NCBI GenBank assembly: GCA_027487905.1
Contig: JAIYCR010000052.1
Location: forward strand, 1 to 64,000
DNA: 64,000 nucleotides
Reading direction: 5' to 3'
Source of the DNA: Rubrivivax sp.
Lineage (GTDB): Bacteria; Pseudomonadota; Gammaproteobacteria; Burkholderiales; Burkholderiaceae_C
Part shown: piece after piece, positions 38,961 through 46,960 of the stretch
How positions within the stretch are numbered: position 1 is the stretch's first letter
Layout: the number at the start of each line of letters is the position of its first letter
Notes under the pieces: model-generated
What the model was told of the DNA's origin: nothing
The model's database searches: none
What the model saw: the letters and a program-made list of their open reading frames with translations, nothing else
Program-made: the position numbers and the translations under genes

Positions 38961-39944
38961 TCAGCCGATGCGCACCACGATGCGCCCTCGCGAGCGGCCC
39001 TCCATCAGCTCGCGGGCGCGGTCGACGGCCTCTTCCATCGACACCTCCACGATCATCGACTCCAGCAGCACCGGGTCCAGGTCGCGGGCCAGGCGGTCCC
39101 AGGCGGCCTGGCGCCGCGCGAGCGGCGCCATGACGCTGTCCACCCCCAGCAGGCTCACGCCGCGCAGGATGAAGGGCATCACCGTCGAAGGCAGGTCAGC
39201 GCCCTGCGCCAGCCCGCAGGCGGCCACCGCGCCGCCGTAGCGGACCTGCGCCAGCGCATTGGCCAGCGTGTGGCTGCCCAGGGCATCGACCACGCCCGAC
39301 CAGCGCTCCTTCTGCAGCGGCTTGCCGGGGCTGGCCAGTTCGGCCCTGTCGATGACCGTGGCGGCTCCAAGCGAACGAAGGTAAGGCTCGTCGGCGGTCT
39401 TTCCGGTGGCAGCCACCACGCGGTGCCCCAGCCGCGCCAGCAGCGCGATGGCCACGCTGCCCACGCCGCCGGTCGCACCGGTCACCAGCACCTCGCCGTC
39501 GCCCGGCTTCAGCCCGGCCGACTCCAGCGCCATCACGCACAGCATGGCGGTGTAGCCCGCGGTGCCGATGGCCATCGCCTGTCGCTCGTCGAAGGCGGCG
39601 GGCAGCCGCACCAGCTGGTCGCCCCGAAGGCTCGCGCGCTCGGCCAGGCAACCCCAGCGCGTCTCGCCGAAGCCCCAGCCGTTGTGCACGAAGCGGTCGC
39701 CGGGCGCCCAGGCCGCATGGCGGCTCTCGATCACGGTGCCCGCGCCGTCGATGCCCGGAACCATCGGCCACTGGCGCACCACAGGGCCGCGCTGGGTCAG
39801 CGCCAGCGCGTCCTTGAAGTTGATCGTCGACCAGCCCACACGCCCCTGGACGTCGCCTTCGGGCAGCGCCGCGTCGTCGACCTGGCGCACGGTGGCGGAG
39901 AAGGGCTGCTCGTCGCTGCGATCGAGCCAGAGGGCCTTGAACAT
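38961..39944 (-). CDS. acuI: Acrylyl-CoA reductase (NADPH), AcuI/YhdH family
   Basis: Medium-chain dehydrogenase/reductase of 327 aa that reduces acryloyl-CoA to propionyl-CoA. Features seen: MFKALWLDRSD start, STINFKDALALT, GIDGAGTVIES, GWGFGETRWGCLAERA, and the NADPH loop VTGATGGVGSVAIALLARLG. There is no zinc site. With prpE it can funnel propionate, acrylate or 3-hydroxypropionate into propionyl-CoA. The start is ATG 39944; the NlpC/P60 gene diverges 121 bp away. Confidence 0.9.
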   Translation of the reverse strand: MFKALWLDRSDEQPFSATVRQVDDAALPEGDVQGRVGWSTINFKDALALTQRGPVVRQWPMVPGIDGAGTVIESRHAAWAPGDRFVHNGWGFGETRWGCLAERASLRGDQLVRLPAAFDERQAMAIGTAGYTAMLCVMALESAGLKPGDGEVLVTGATGGVGSVAIALLARLGHRVVAATGKTADEPYLRSLGAATVIDRAELASPGKPLQKERWSGVVDALGSHTLANALAQVRYGGAVAACGLAQGADLPSTVMPFILRGVSLLGVDSVMAPLARRQAAWDRLARDLDPVLLESMIVEVSMEEAVDRARELMEGRSRGRIVVRIG

Positions 39945-40028
39945 GATTCGGCTTTCCGTGAAGTGGGGGCGGGATGGCGGGAAAGAATGCAAACCGTTGA
40001 CCGGTAACGATTTTTCCAAGCTGCAACC

Positions 40029-40057
40029 TTGACTGGGCAGCATCGGCCCCCTATTCT
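40029..40057 (+). promoter_or_regulatory. Strong sigma-70 promoter placing the start at the NlpC/P60 ATG
   Basis: TTGACT (40029-40034), 17-bp spacer, TATTCT (40052-40057). This is a 5/6 plus 4/6 match at optimal spacing. Transcription would begin at about 40064-40065, immediately before ATG 40066, so the transcript would be leaderless. Confidence 0.6.
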
Positions 40058-40065
40058 CGCGCCCC

Positions 40066-40806
40066 ATGCACGCCCGCCGCACCCCCCCAGAGCGAAGCCG
40101 CTGGCTGCGCGTCGGGGTCGCAGCTTTCGCCCTCGGGCTGGCAGGCCTTTCGCAGGCCGCGCCGGACGCCTCCGACCCTGTGGCCCGTCTGCTCGCCGAG
40201 CGCGGGCTGATCCAGTTGCCGCTGTCCACGCCTGCCGAACCGGCCGAGGCGAGCTTCACCCGGCAGATGCGCGACGGCGCGTCCGACATGGTGCTGGCGG
40301 CGATGAACTTCCTGGGCGTGCCCTACCGCCGCGGAGGCAATTCGGCCGAATCCGGGTTCGACTGCAGCGGCTTCACCCGCCACATCTTCGAGATGAGCCT
40401 GGGCCTGGTGCTGCCGCGGCGGGCCGACGACCAGGCCAGCGCACCGGGTCTGTTCAGCATCGCCAAGGCCGAACTCAAGCCGGGTGACCTGGTGTTCTTC
40501 AACACCCTGCGCCGTACCTTCTCGCACGTGGGCATTTACGTGGGCGACGGCAAGTTCATCCACGCGCCGCGCTCGGGCGCCAGCGTGCGCGTCGAGGACA
40601 TGCGCATGGCCTACTGGCAGCAGCGTTTCACCGGTGCGCGCCGGGTCGATGCCAGCGCGCTGCCGGCTGCATCCAACACCTCGATCGACCTGGCCCGCAC
40701 TGCGCCCGCGCTCAGCTCCACGGCGACCTCCTTCGCGCCGCTGCCCGGCGCCTTCATCGGCCCCACGCCCACCCGCGCGGCCGACACCACGCCGCTGCTG
40801 CCCTGA
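40066..40806 (+). CDS. NlpC/P60 family C40 cysteine peptidase
   Basis: Exported peptidoglycan endopeptidase-like protein of 246 aa. The signal peptide (RSRWLRVGVAAFALGLAGL...SQA) ends near residue 31. The catalytic domain starts at MNFLGVPYRRGG. The catalytic Cys100 is in FDCSGFTRH, H154 in SHVGIYVGDG, and H166 in KFIHAPRSG. The C-terminal 60 residues are a Ser/Thr/Ala/Pro-rich tail. It probably cuts stem peptides of the cell wall. The predicted transcription start leaves almost no leader, and no Shine-Dalgarno is seen. Confidence 0.92.
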   Translation: MHARRTPPERSRWLRVGVAAFALGLAGLSQAAPDASDPVARLLAERGLIQLPLSTPAEPAEASFTRQMRDGASDMVLAAMNFLGVPYRRGGNSAESGFDCSGFTRHIFEMSLGLVLPRRADDQASAPGLFSIAKAELKPGDLVFFNTLRRTFSHVGIYVGDGKFIHAPRSGASVRVEDMRMAYWQQRFTGARRVDASALPAASNTSIDLARTAPALSSTATSFAPLPGAFIGPTPTRAADTTPLLP

Positions 40807-40902
40807 TCCTCGGGGCCGGATGCCACCGGCTCCGGTCGGCACCAGGGCGCTGCAGGCGCGGTGGCGTCGGGCGCTGGCGCCGTCCGGCGGACAATCGGGT
40901 CC

Positions 40903-42018
40903 ATGACCGATCGCGTGATTCCCCTGGCCGACCTGCGCTACGCCGCGCGCATCCCCGTGGTCCCCGCCGATGCCCCCCGCCCCGACGGACTGCTGGCCGA
41001 TCGCCGGGACCGCCCGCTGCATGACCTGCGCATCTCGGTCACCGACCGCTGCAACTTCCGCTGCAGCTACTGCATGCCCAAGGAGGTGTTCGACAGCCAG
41101 TACCGCTTCCTGCCGCAGAGCTCGCTGCTCAGCTTCGAGGAGATCGTGCGTCTGGCAAAGGTCTTCGTGGCGCATGGGGTGCGCAAGCTCAGGCTGACCG
41201 GCGGCGAGCCGCTGCTGCGCCGCCAGGTCGAGACGCTGGTGGCGATGCTGGGCGAACTGCGGACGCCGGACGGTCAGCCGCTGGACCTCACGCTCACCAC
41301 CAACGGCTCGCTGCTGGCGCGCAAGGCCGAAGCGCTGGCCCGCGCCGGGCTCAAGCGCGTCACGGTGAGCCTGGACGGGCTGGACGACGCCGTGTTCCGC
41401 CGGATGAACGACGTGGACTTCCCGGTGGCCGACGTGCTGGCCGGCATCGACGCCGCTGCCGCGGCGGGCCTGGGGCCGATCAAGGTCAACATGGTCGTCA
41501 AGCGTGGCACCAACGACCAGGAGATCCTGCCCATGGCGCGGCGCTTCCGGGGCACGCCGGTGGTGCTGCGCTTCATCGAGTACATGGATGTGGGCAGCAG
41601 CAACGGCTGGCGCATGGACGAGGTGCTGCCTTCGGCGGAGGTCGTGCGGCGCATCGCCGCCGAACACCCCTTGCTGCCGCTGGAAGCGGCTGCAGCCGGC
41701 GAGACCGCGCAGCGCTGGCGCTATGCGGACGGCCAGGGCGAGGTCGGCGTGATCTCCAGCGTCACCCAGGCCTTCTGCCACAGCTGCAACCGCGCCCGGC
41801 TGTCCACCGAGGGCAAGCTCTTCCTGTGCCTGTTCGCCAGCGAAGGCCATGACCTGCGAGCGCTGCTGCGCAGCGGACGCAGCGACGATGAACTGGCCGC
41901 GGCCGTCGGCGGCATCTGGCAGGGCCGCGACGACCGCTACTCCGAACTGCGCGCCAGCCTGCCCGGTGACGACTCCGCGGCACCGCGTCGGGTGGAGATG
42001 AGCTACATCGGCGGCTGA
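40903..42018 (+). CDS. moaA: GTP 3',8-cyclase (molybdenum cofactor)
   Basis: Radical SAM enzyme that, with MoaC, turns GTP into cyclic pyranopterin monophosphate. The 371-residue protein has the N-terminal SAM cluster cysteines C50, C54 and C57 in [14 protein letters not shown]. The second Fe-S site lies in [26 protein letters not shown]. It ends with the conserved SYIGG tail, whose final two Gly are needed for function in MoaA. ATG 40903 lies about 7 bp after a GACAAT element, which suggests a very short leader. No other moa gene is nearby. Confidence 0.96.
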   Translation: MTDRVIPLADLRYAARIPVVPADAPRPDGLLADRRDRPLHDLRISVTDRCNFRCSYCMPKEVFDSQYRFLPQSSLLSFEEIVRLAKVFVAHGVRKLRLTGGEPLLRRQVETLVAMLGELRTPDGQPLDLTLTTNGSLLARKAEALARAGLKRVTVSLDGLDDAVFRRMNDVDFPVADVLAGIDAAAAAGLGPIKVNMVVKRGTNDQEILPMARRFRGTPVVLRFIEYMDVGSSNGWRMDEVLPSAEVVRRIAAEHPLLPLEAAAAGETAQRWRYADGQGEVGVISSVTQAFCHSCNRARLSTEGKLFLCLFASEGHDLRALLRSGRSDDELAAAVGGIWQGRDDRYSELRASLPGDDSAAPRRVEMSYIGG

Positions 42019-42024
42019 GCCGCC
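42010..42024 (+). terminator. Hairpin enclosing the moaA stop codon
   Basis: GGCGGC-TGA-GCCGCC: a 6-bp perfect stem whose loop is the moaA stop codon, in the short gap before convergent rnhA. No T-tract follows, so termination strength is uncertain. Confidence 0.35.
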
Positions 42025-42043
42025 GCTTCCGCCCCGGCGGGAC

Positions 42044-42520
42044 TCAGGCCTTGCGGGAGCCGGCCTGCACGCCCCTGTTGGCCAAGGCATCGGCGCGCTC
42101 GTTGCCCGGATCGCCGGCGTGGCCCCGCACCCAGCGCCAGTCCACCGCATGCAACTGACGCAGCGCATCCAGCCGCTGCCAGAGGTCGGCGTTCTTCACC
42201 GGCTTGCGATCGGCCGTCGTCCAGCCCCGCCGCTTCCAGCCATGGATCCACTCGGAGATGCCCTTGCACACGTACTCGCTGTCGGTGTGCAGCGTGACCT
42301 CGCAGGTGCGCTTGAGCGATGACAGGGCCTCGATCACCGCGGTGAGTTCCATCCGGTTGTTGGTGGTCAGGGCCTCACCGCCGAAGAGTTCCTTCTCGTG
42401 GCCCTCGGTGCTCAGCCACGCCCCCCAGCCGCCAGGCCCGGGGTTGCCCTTGCAGGCGCCGTCGGTGTAGATGGTGACGCGGGGTCGTGCCAGGCGGGGG
42501 GTGTCGTCGGTTTCACTCAT
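42044..42520 (-). CDS. rnhA: Ribonuclease HI
   Basis: Endonuclease that cuts the RNA strand of RNA-DNA hybrids. The 158-residue protein carries all catalytic residues with a constant +10 offset from E. coli: D20 ([17 protein letters not shown]), E58 (NNRMELTAV), D80 (LHTDSEYV), H134 (VRGHAG) and D144 (NERADALA). ATG 42520 overlaps the end of the methyltransferase gene by 8 bp. Order gloB<>methyltransferase-rnhA matches the gloB-yafS-rnhA region of E. coli. Confidence 0.96.
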   Translation of the reverse strand: MSETDDTPRLARPRVTIYTDGACKGNPGPGGWGAWLSTEGHEKELFGGEALTTNNRMELTAVIEALSSLKRTCEVTLHTDSEYVCKGISEWIHGWKRRGWTTADRKPVKNADLWQRLDALRQLHAVDWRWVRGHAGDPGNERADALANRGVQAGSRKA

Positions 42521-43379
42521 CACGGGATCGGGAAGCAACAGGGGTTTCAGGTTTCGCCTCGGCCAATGCGCGCCGCCTCGAGACGTGGGCCGGCGCATTC
42601 GCAGGCGCCACCGCCGCGGCAGCGCTCGCGCGCCGGACGGGTCGAGGCAAGCCCACCAGGCGCATGCCGCGCACCCGCTTGACGGCCACGCAGCAGTACA
42701 CCGCGCCGAACACCGGCCACCAGCGGTCGCCCCAGGCGTCCATCCAGTCGAAGCGGTCCAGCCACGCTTGTGAAGCCAGGGGCGGACGGTAGCAGCCGAA
42801 GCGCCCCCCTTCGACCTCGAAGCTGAGCAGGCGCAGCCAGTCGCGCAGGCGGCGGTAGCCGATGATCTCGCCGCCGGCCGGCAGGAAGTCCTGGCGGCTG
42901 CCCGAACGCACGGGCAGCCATCGTCCAGCCCGCTGGCGCAAGGCCCAAAGGCTGGCGGGGTTGAATCCGGCGATCACCACACGGCCCTCGGGCCGCAACA
43001 CCCGGTCGACCTCGGCGAGCGTCGCATGCGGGTCCGCTGCGAGCTCCAGCGTGTGGGGCAGCACGACGAGGTCCAGGCTGCCGGTCTCGAAGGGCAGCGC
43101 ATCGGGCTGGCAGACCAGATGCGGCACTGCACAGGCGTGCGCCGCGGCCCGCGGGCCGACCCGGGACTGCAGGTCGGCCGCGTCCTCGCAGATCCAGCGG
43201 TGGGGCATCCGGTTCGCCCGCAGCGCGTCGATCTGCGGCAAGCCCACCTGCAGCGCATGGAAGCCGAAGATATCGGTCACCTCCAGGTCGATGCGAGCCT
43301 GTTCCCAGGCGAGCAGATACTCACCGGCCGGACTGCCCAGCCAGGGGTGCGAACCTATAATCGACCGGTCTTCCGACAT
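42513..43379 (-). CDS. SAM-dependent methyltransferase (YafS-like position)
   Basis: Class I methyltransferase-like protein of 288 aa. The start of the Rossmann fold ([16 protein letters not shown]) lacks a canonical Gly-rich loop. The later motifs are clear: [37 protein letters not shown], and a W-rich region ([17 protein letters not shown]). The basic Ala-rich tail looks disordered. It occupies the place of yafS between gloB and rnhA. The substrate is unknown. ATG 43379 shares the palindrome CATG with the divergent gloB start. Confidence 0.82.
   Translation of the reverse strand: MSEDRSIIGSHPWLGSPAGEYLLAWEQARIDLEVTDIFGFHALQVGLPQIDALRANRMPHRWICEDAADLQSRVGPRAAAHACAVPHLVCQPDALPFETGSLDLVVLPHTLELAADPHATLAEVDRVLRPEGRVVIAGFNPASLWALRQRAGRWLPVRSGSRQDFLPAGGEIIGYRRLRDWLRLLSFEVEGGRFGCYRPPLASQAWLDRFDWMDAWGDRWWPVFGAVYCCVAVKRVRGMRLVGLPRPVRRASAAAAVAPANAPAHVSRRRALAEAKPETPVASRSRDE
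43356..43361 (+). promoter_or_regulatory. Consensus -10 box for gloB inside the divergent methyltransferase gene
   Basis: TATAATCG lies within the second to tenth codons of the opposite-strand methyltransferase (Ile-Ile-Gly). A start near 43368 would leave about ten leader bases before ATG 43378. The -35 region is weak (CTGCCC at 43333). Confidence 0.5.
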
Positions 43380-44163
43380 GAAGCTGATATCGCTGCCCGC
43401 CTTCGTCGACAACTACATCTGGATGATCCACGACGGCCACAAGGCCTGGGTGGTGGATCCGGGGGACGCGGCGCCGGTCATCGAAGCCCTGGACGAACTC
43501 GGGCTGTCGCTCGCGGGCATTCTAGTGACGCATCACCACGGCGATCACGTCGGCGGCCTGGTCGGCTTGTCGCATCGCCTGCAAGGCCCCGTATTCGGTC
43601 CTGCGCTCGAGCGCATCCCCGAGCCTTTCCAGCCGGTCCGGCAAGGCGAACGCATCGAGGTCCTCGGCCTGCAGTTCGAAGTCATCGACGTCCCGGGCCA
43701 CACGCTGGGGCATGTGGCCTACTTCTCCGGCAGCACGGCCACGGTCTCCTCGCTCGGAAGGCCCGTGCTCTTCTGCGGTGACACCCTGTTCTCCGGCGGC
43801 TGCGGCCGTCTGTTCGAAGGCACGCCCGAGCAGATGCACGATTCGCTCGATCGCCTGTCGGGCCTGCCGGACGACACCGCCGTCTGTTGTGCCCATGAAT
43901 ACACCCTGTCCAACCTGAAGTTCGCGCGGGCCGTCGAACCGGACAACACCGCGCTTGCGCAACACACCGCCTGGTGCGAAGCCCAGCGCGCCCAGGCGCG
44001 GCCCACCCTGCCCGGTCGCCTGGACGTCGAGCGTCGCATCAACCCCTTTCTTCGTTGCAGCGAGCCCGCCGTGCGGGCCGCTGCCCGAAGCCGCGCCCCC
44101 GCAGCGCGCACGCCCACCGAGGTGTTCGCCGCGCTGCGCCAGTGGAAGAACGAATTTCGATGA
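43378..44163 (+). CDS. gloB: Hydroxyacylglutathione hydrolase (glyoxalase II)
   Basis: Metallo-beta-lactamase-fold enzyme of 261 aa that hydrolyses S-lactoylglutathione, completing methylglyoxal detoxification. The metal motif THHHGDHVGG starts at T51 (H52, H53, H54, D56, H57). Further ligands are in DVPGHTLGHV and LFCGDTLFSGGCGRLFEG, and CCAHEYTLSNLKFA binds glutathione. ATG 43378 is favoured by [15 protein letters not shown], the family's typical beginning. Its stop overlaps the mltD start. gshA in this window supplies the glutathione pathway. Confidence 0.96.
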   Translation: MKLISLPAFVDNYIWMIHDGHKAWVVDPGDAAPVIEALDELGLSLAGILVTHHHGDHVGGLVGLSHRLQGPVFGPALERIPEPFQPVRQGERIEVLGLQFEVIDVPGHTLGHVAYFSGSTATVSSLGRPVLFCGDTLFSGGCGRLFEGTPEQMHDSLDRLSGLPDDTAVCCAHEYTLSNLKFARAVEPDNTALAQHTAWCEAQRAQARPTLPGRLDVERRINPFLRCSEPAVRAAARSRAPAARTPTEVFAALRQWKNEFR

Positions 44164-45929
44164 AGCCATTTCGTGCCCCTGCGCGCCTTGCCGCGCTGCA
44201 ACGCCACCCCCAGCTCGCCGGACACCTGGTGAGCCCTGCCATCCGCCTCGGTCTCGCGGCCTTGGCCCTGCTCGCGCTGGCGGCCTGCGCCAGCGTGTCG
44301 CCACCCGGGGAGCCGCCTGCCGGTGTCGCAGGCCCCCATGCCGCTGGCGCTGTCGCCGCGGGCGCCACCGCGGCCGCAGCCGCGCCGCGCGCCCCGGGCG
44401 GCTCGGCCGGTGGGGTCAACGCCGCCACCGCCACCGCCACGGCCCCGGCCGATGCGCCTTCGACGGCGGCGCCCGGTGCCCGCGCCTTGCTGCCCGAGCC
44501 CCGGCCGGTGGCGGTGCCCCCGCCGGGCGAAGGCCCGGGCGTGGACACGCTGGACGACTTGCCTCCCCCGCCGCGCGACCTCTGGGACCGCATCAAGGCC
44601 GGCCGAGGCATCCCGGAACTGCACGACAACTGGGTCGAGCAGCGCGAGGCCTACTACAGCGCCCGGCCCGACTACGTCGCCCGCATGGTGTCGCGCGGCG
44701 GCCGCTACCTCTTCCACATCGTCGAGGAAGTCGAAAAGCGCGGGCTGCCCACCGAGCTGGCGTTGCTGCCCTTCATCGAAAGCGCCTTCAACCCGCAGGC
44801 CATCTCGTCGGCGCAGGCCGCGGGCATGTGGCAGTTCATCCCGTCCACGGGGAAGTACTTCGACCTGAAGCAAAACCTCTTCCGCGACGATCGCCGCAGC
44901 GTGGTCGCCTCGACGCAGGCTGCACTGGACTACCTCACCCGCCTGCACGGCATGTTCAAGGACTGGCACCTGGCGCTGGCGGCCTACAACTGGGGCGAGG
45001 GCAATGTGCAGCGGGCCATCGAGCGCAACCGCCGCGCCGGCCTTCCCACGGACTACGCCAACCTGCGCATGCCGCGCGAGACGCGCGACTACGTGCCCAA
45101 GCTGCAGGCCATCGAGAACATCCTGGCCGATCCCGCCCGCTACGGCCTGTCGGTGGCCTCGCTGCCCAACGAGGCGGTGTTCCGCTCGGTGGCCATCGAG
45201 CGCGACATCGACGTCGCACTGGCCGCGCGCCTGGCGGGCATCGGCGTGGACGAGTTCAAGGCGCTGAACCCGCAGATGAACAAGCCCGTGATCCTCGCGG
45301 CCGGCACGCCCGTCATCCTGCTGCCCCACGACAACGCGCTGCTGTTCGCCGCCCGGCTCGGCCAGCACGACGGCCCGCTGGCCAGCTGGACCGCCTGGAC
45401 GGCGCCTTCGACGATGAAGGTCTCCGAGGCCGCCGAGCGCGTGGGCATGACCGAGGCCGCCCTGCGGGAGGCCAACCGCATCCCGCCCCGCATGCAGGTG
45501 CGCGCGGGCTCCACGCTGCTGGTGGCACGCGCGGCACACAAGGAAACCGACGTTCCCGAGCACATCGCCGACAACGCCATGCTCGCCCTCGCCCCGGACG
45601 CTCCTGCCCGCCGACGCGTGCAGGTCAAGGCGCGCAGCGGCGACACCCTGGCCAGCTTCGCGCGGCGCCACCGGGTCAGCGCCGAGGAAGTCGCCCATTG
45701 GAACCGGCTGGGTCCGCAGGCCCGCCTGCAGGCCGGTCAGACGCTGGTGGTGATGACCGTCGCCGCGCCTGCCGCGGCCCCTCGTCGAACGGCCGCAGCG
45801 CCCGCCCGACGTGTCGCCGCGGCACCTGCAGCGCGGGCATCGGCGCCGGCACCGGCCGCCAGGACGAAGCCGCGGTCGCAGGCGTCGGCGCGTGCGCCGG
45901 CACCCCAGACCCGCGTCGCGCAGCGTTGA
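44160..45929 (+). CDS. mltD: Membrane-bound lytic transglycosylase D
   Basis: Lipoprotein of 589 aa that cleaves peptidoglycan glycan strands, forming 1,6-anhydro ends. The lipobox LALAAC puts the anchor at C43, followed by an Ala-rich linker (about 45-130). The SLT domain spans about 190-320, with the catalytic Glu in LPFIESAFNPQA, then AAGMWQFIPSTGKYF and AAYNWGEGNVQRAI. A LysM domain follows at about 480-525 (ARSGDTLASFARRHRVS), then a disordered Ala/Pro/Arg tail. ATG 44160 overlaps the gloB stop by 4 bp; the mltD-gloB neighbourhood is conserved in proteobacteria. Confidence 0.94.
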   Translation: MKPFRAPARLAALQRHPQLAGHLVSPAIRLGLAALALLALAACASVSPPGEPPAGVAGPHAAGAVAAGATAAAAAPRAPGGSAGGVNAATATATAPADAPSTAAPGARALLPEPRPVAVPPPGEGPGVDTLDDLPPPPRDLWDRIKAGRGIPELHDNWVEQREAYYSARPDYVARMVSRGGRYLFHIVEEVEKRGLPTELALLPFIESAFNPQAISSAQAAGMWQFIPSTGKYFDLKQNLFRDDRRSVVASTQAALDYLTRLHGMFKDWHLALAAYNWGEGNVQRAIERNRRAGLPTDYANLRMPRETRDYVPKLQAIENILADPARYGLSVASLPNEAVFRSVAIERDIDVALAARLAGIGVDEFKALNPQMNKPVILAAGTPVILLPHDNALLFAARLGQHDGPLASWTAWTAPSTMKVSEAAERVGMTEAALREANRIPPRMQVRAGSTLLVARAAHKETDVPEHIADNAMLALAPDAPARRRVQVKARSGDTLASFARRHRVSAEEVAHWNRLGPQARLQAGQTLVVMTVAAPAAAPRRTAAAPARRVAAAPAARASAPAPAARTKPRSQASARAPAPQTRVAQR

Positions 45930-45930
45930 C

Positions 45931-46512
45931 TCAGCGCCGGTCGGCCAGCGCGTGGGCGATGGTGCCCAGGTCGACGAACTCGAGTTCGCTGCCGATGGGC
46001 ACACCCCGGGCCAGACGCGTGGCGCGCAGCCCCATCGAGCGGAGTGCCTCGCCCACGGCATGGGCGGTGGCTTCGCCTTCGGCGGTGAAGCTGGTCGCCA
46101 GGATCACCTCCTCGACCGCGGGGTCCTGGGCACGCTCCAGCAGGGCGGCCAGGCCGATGTCGCCGGCGCCGATGCCGTCCAGCGGACTGAGCCGCCCCAT
46201 CAGCACGAAGTAGCGCCCCTTGTAGCTGCCGGTGCGCTCCATGGCCGCCTGGTCGGCCGGCGTCTCCACGACGCACAGCAGCGCGTCGTCGCGCGTCGGG
46301 TCCGAGCAGACCGAACACACCGGCTCCTCGGCAAAGGTGTGGCAACGGGTGCAGTGGTGAACCCGATCGCCCGCGGCGAGCAGCGCGTCGGCCAGCCGCA
46401 TCGCCCCGCCCCGGTCGTGCTGCAGCAGGTGGTAGGCCATGCGCTGGGCGGATTTCACCCCGACACCGGGCAGGCGCCGAAGGGCCTCGACGAGTTCGTC
46501 CAGAGCCGTCAC
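45931..46512 (-). CDS. recR: Recombination mediator RecR
   Basis: DNA repair protein of 193 aa acting with RecF and RecO to load RecA at gaps. Features: N-terminal helix-hairpin-helix [19 protein letters not shown], zinc finger CTRC...CSVC (about residues 54-69), Toprim domain [24 protein letters not shown] split around the motif, and the C-terminal [13 protein letters not shown]. The start is GTG 46512; no ATG precedes the HhH. The stop lies 1 bp from the mltD stop. It is the last gene of the dnaX-ybaB-recR group. Confidence 0.95.
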   Translation of the reverse strand: MTALDELVEALRRLPGVGVKSAQRMAYHLLQHDRGGAMRLADALLAAGDRVHHCTRCHTFAEEPVCSVCSDPTRDDALLCVVETPADQAAMERTGSYKGRYFVLMGRLSPLDGIGAGDIGLAALLERAQDPAVEEVILATSFTAEGEATAHAVGEALRSMGLRATRLARGVPIGSELEFVDLGTIAHALADRR

Positions 46513-46543
46513 GGCAAGCCGACCGGGTGCGGCCTGGACGGCT

Positions 46544-46870
46544 TCAGAACGGGAACTGCATGCCCGGAGGCAGCGGCATTCCCGCAGTGATCTTGGCCAT
46601 CTTCTCCTGCGTCAGCTGCTCGCCCTTGCGCACGGCGTCGTTCATGGCCGCGGCGACCAGGTCTTCGAGCATGTCCTTGTCATCGGCCAGCAGGCTGGGG
46701 TCGATGCTCACCCTGCGAACGTCGTGCTTGCAGGTCATCAGCACCTTCACCAGCCCCGCCCCGGACTGGCCCTCCACCTCCAGCGTGGCCAGCTCCGCCT
46801 GCGCGCGCTTGAGGTTCTCCTGCATTGCCTGCGCCTGCTTCATCAGTCCGGCGATCTGGCCCTTCATCAT
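46544..46870 (-). CDS. ybaB: YbaB/EbfC family nucleoid-associated protein
   Basis: Small DNA-binding protein of 108 aa. It starts [20 protein letters not shown], with the helical arm rich in Met, Gln and Lys, and has the middle [20 protein letters not shown] and the end [10 protein letters not shown]. An AAGGAG Shine-Dalgarno precedes ATG 46870. It lies between dnaX and recR as in most bacteria, and may help coordinate the group by shaping DNA. Confidence 0.93.
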   Translation of the reverse strand: MMKGQIAGLMKQAQAMQENLKRAQAELATLEVEGQSGAGLVKVLMTCKHDVRRVSIDPSLLADDKDMLEDLVAAAMNDAVRKGEQLTQEKMAKITAGMPLPPGMQFPF

Positions 46871-46960
46871 GTCTTGCTCCTTGCGCGGCTGCGCCTTGTT
46901 CAGTGGGGTGGGTGATTCGCGTCCCGGGCGCAGCGACGCTGCCCGGCCGGCGCCTTCGGT

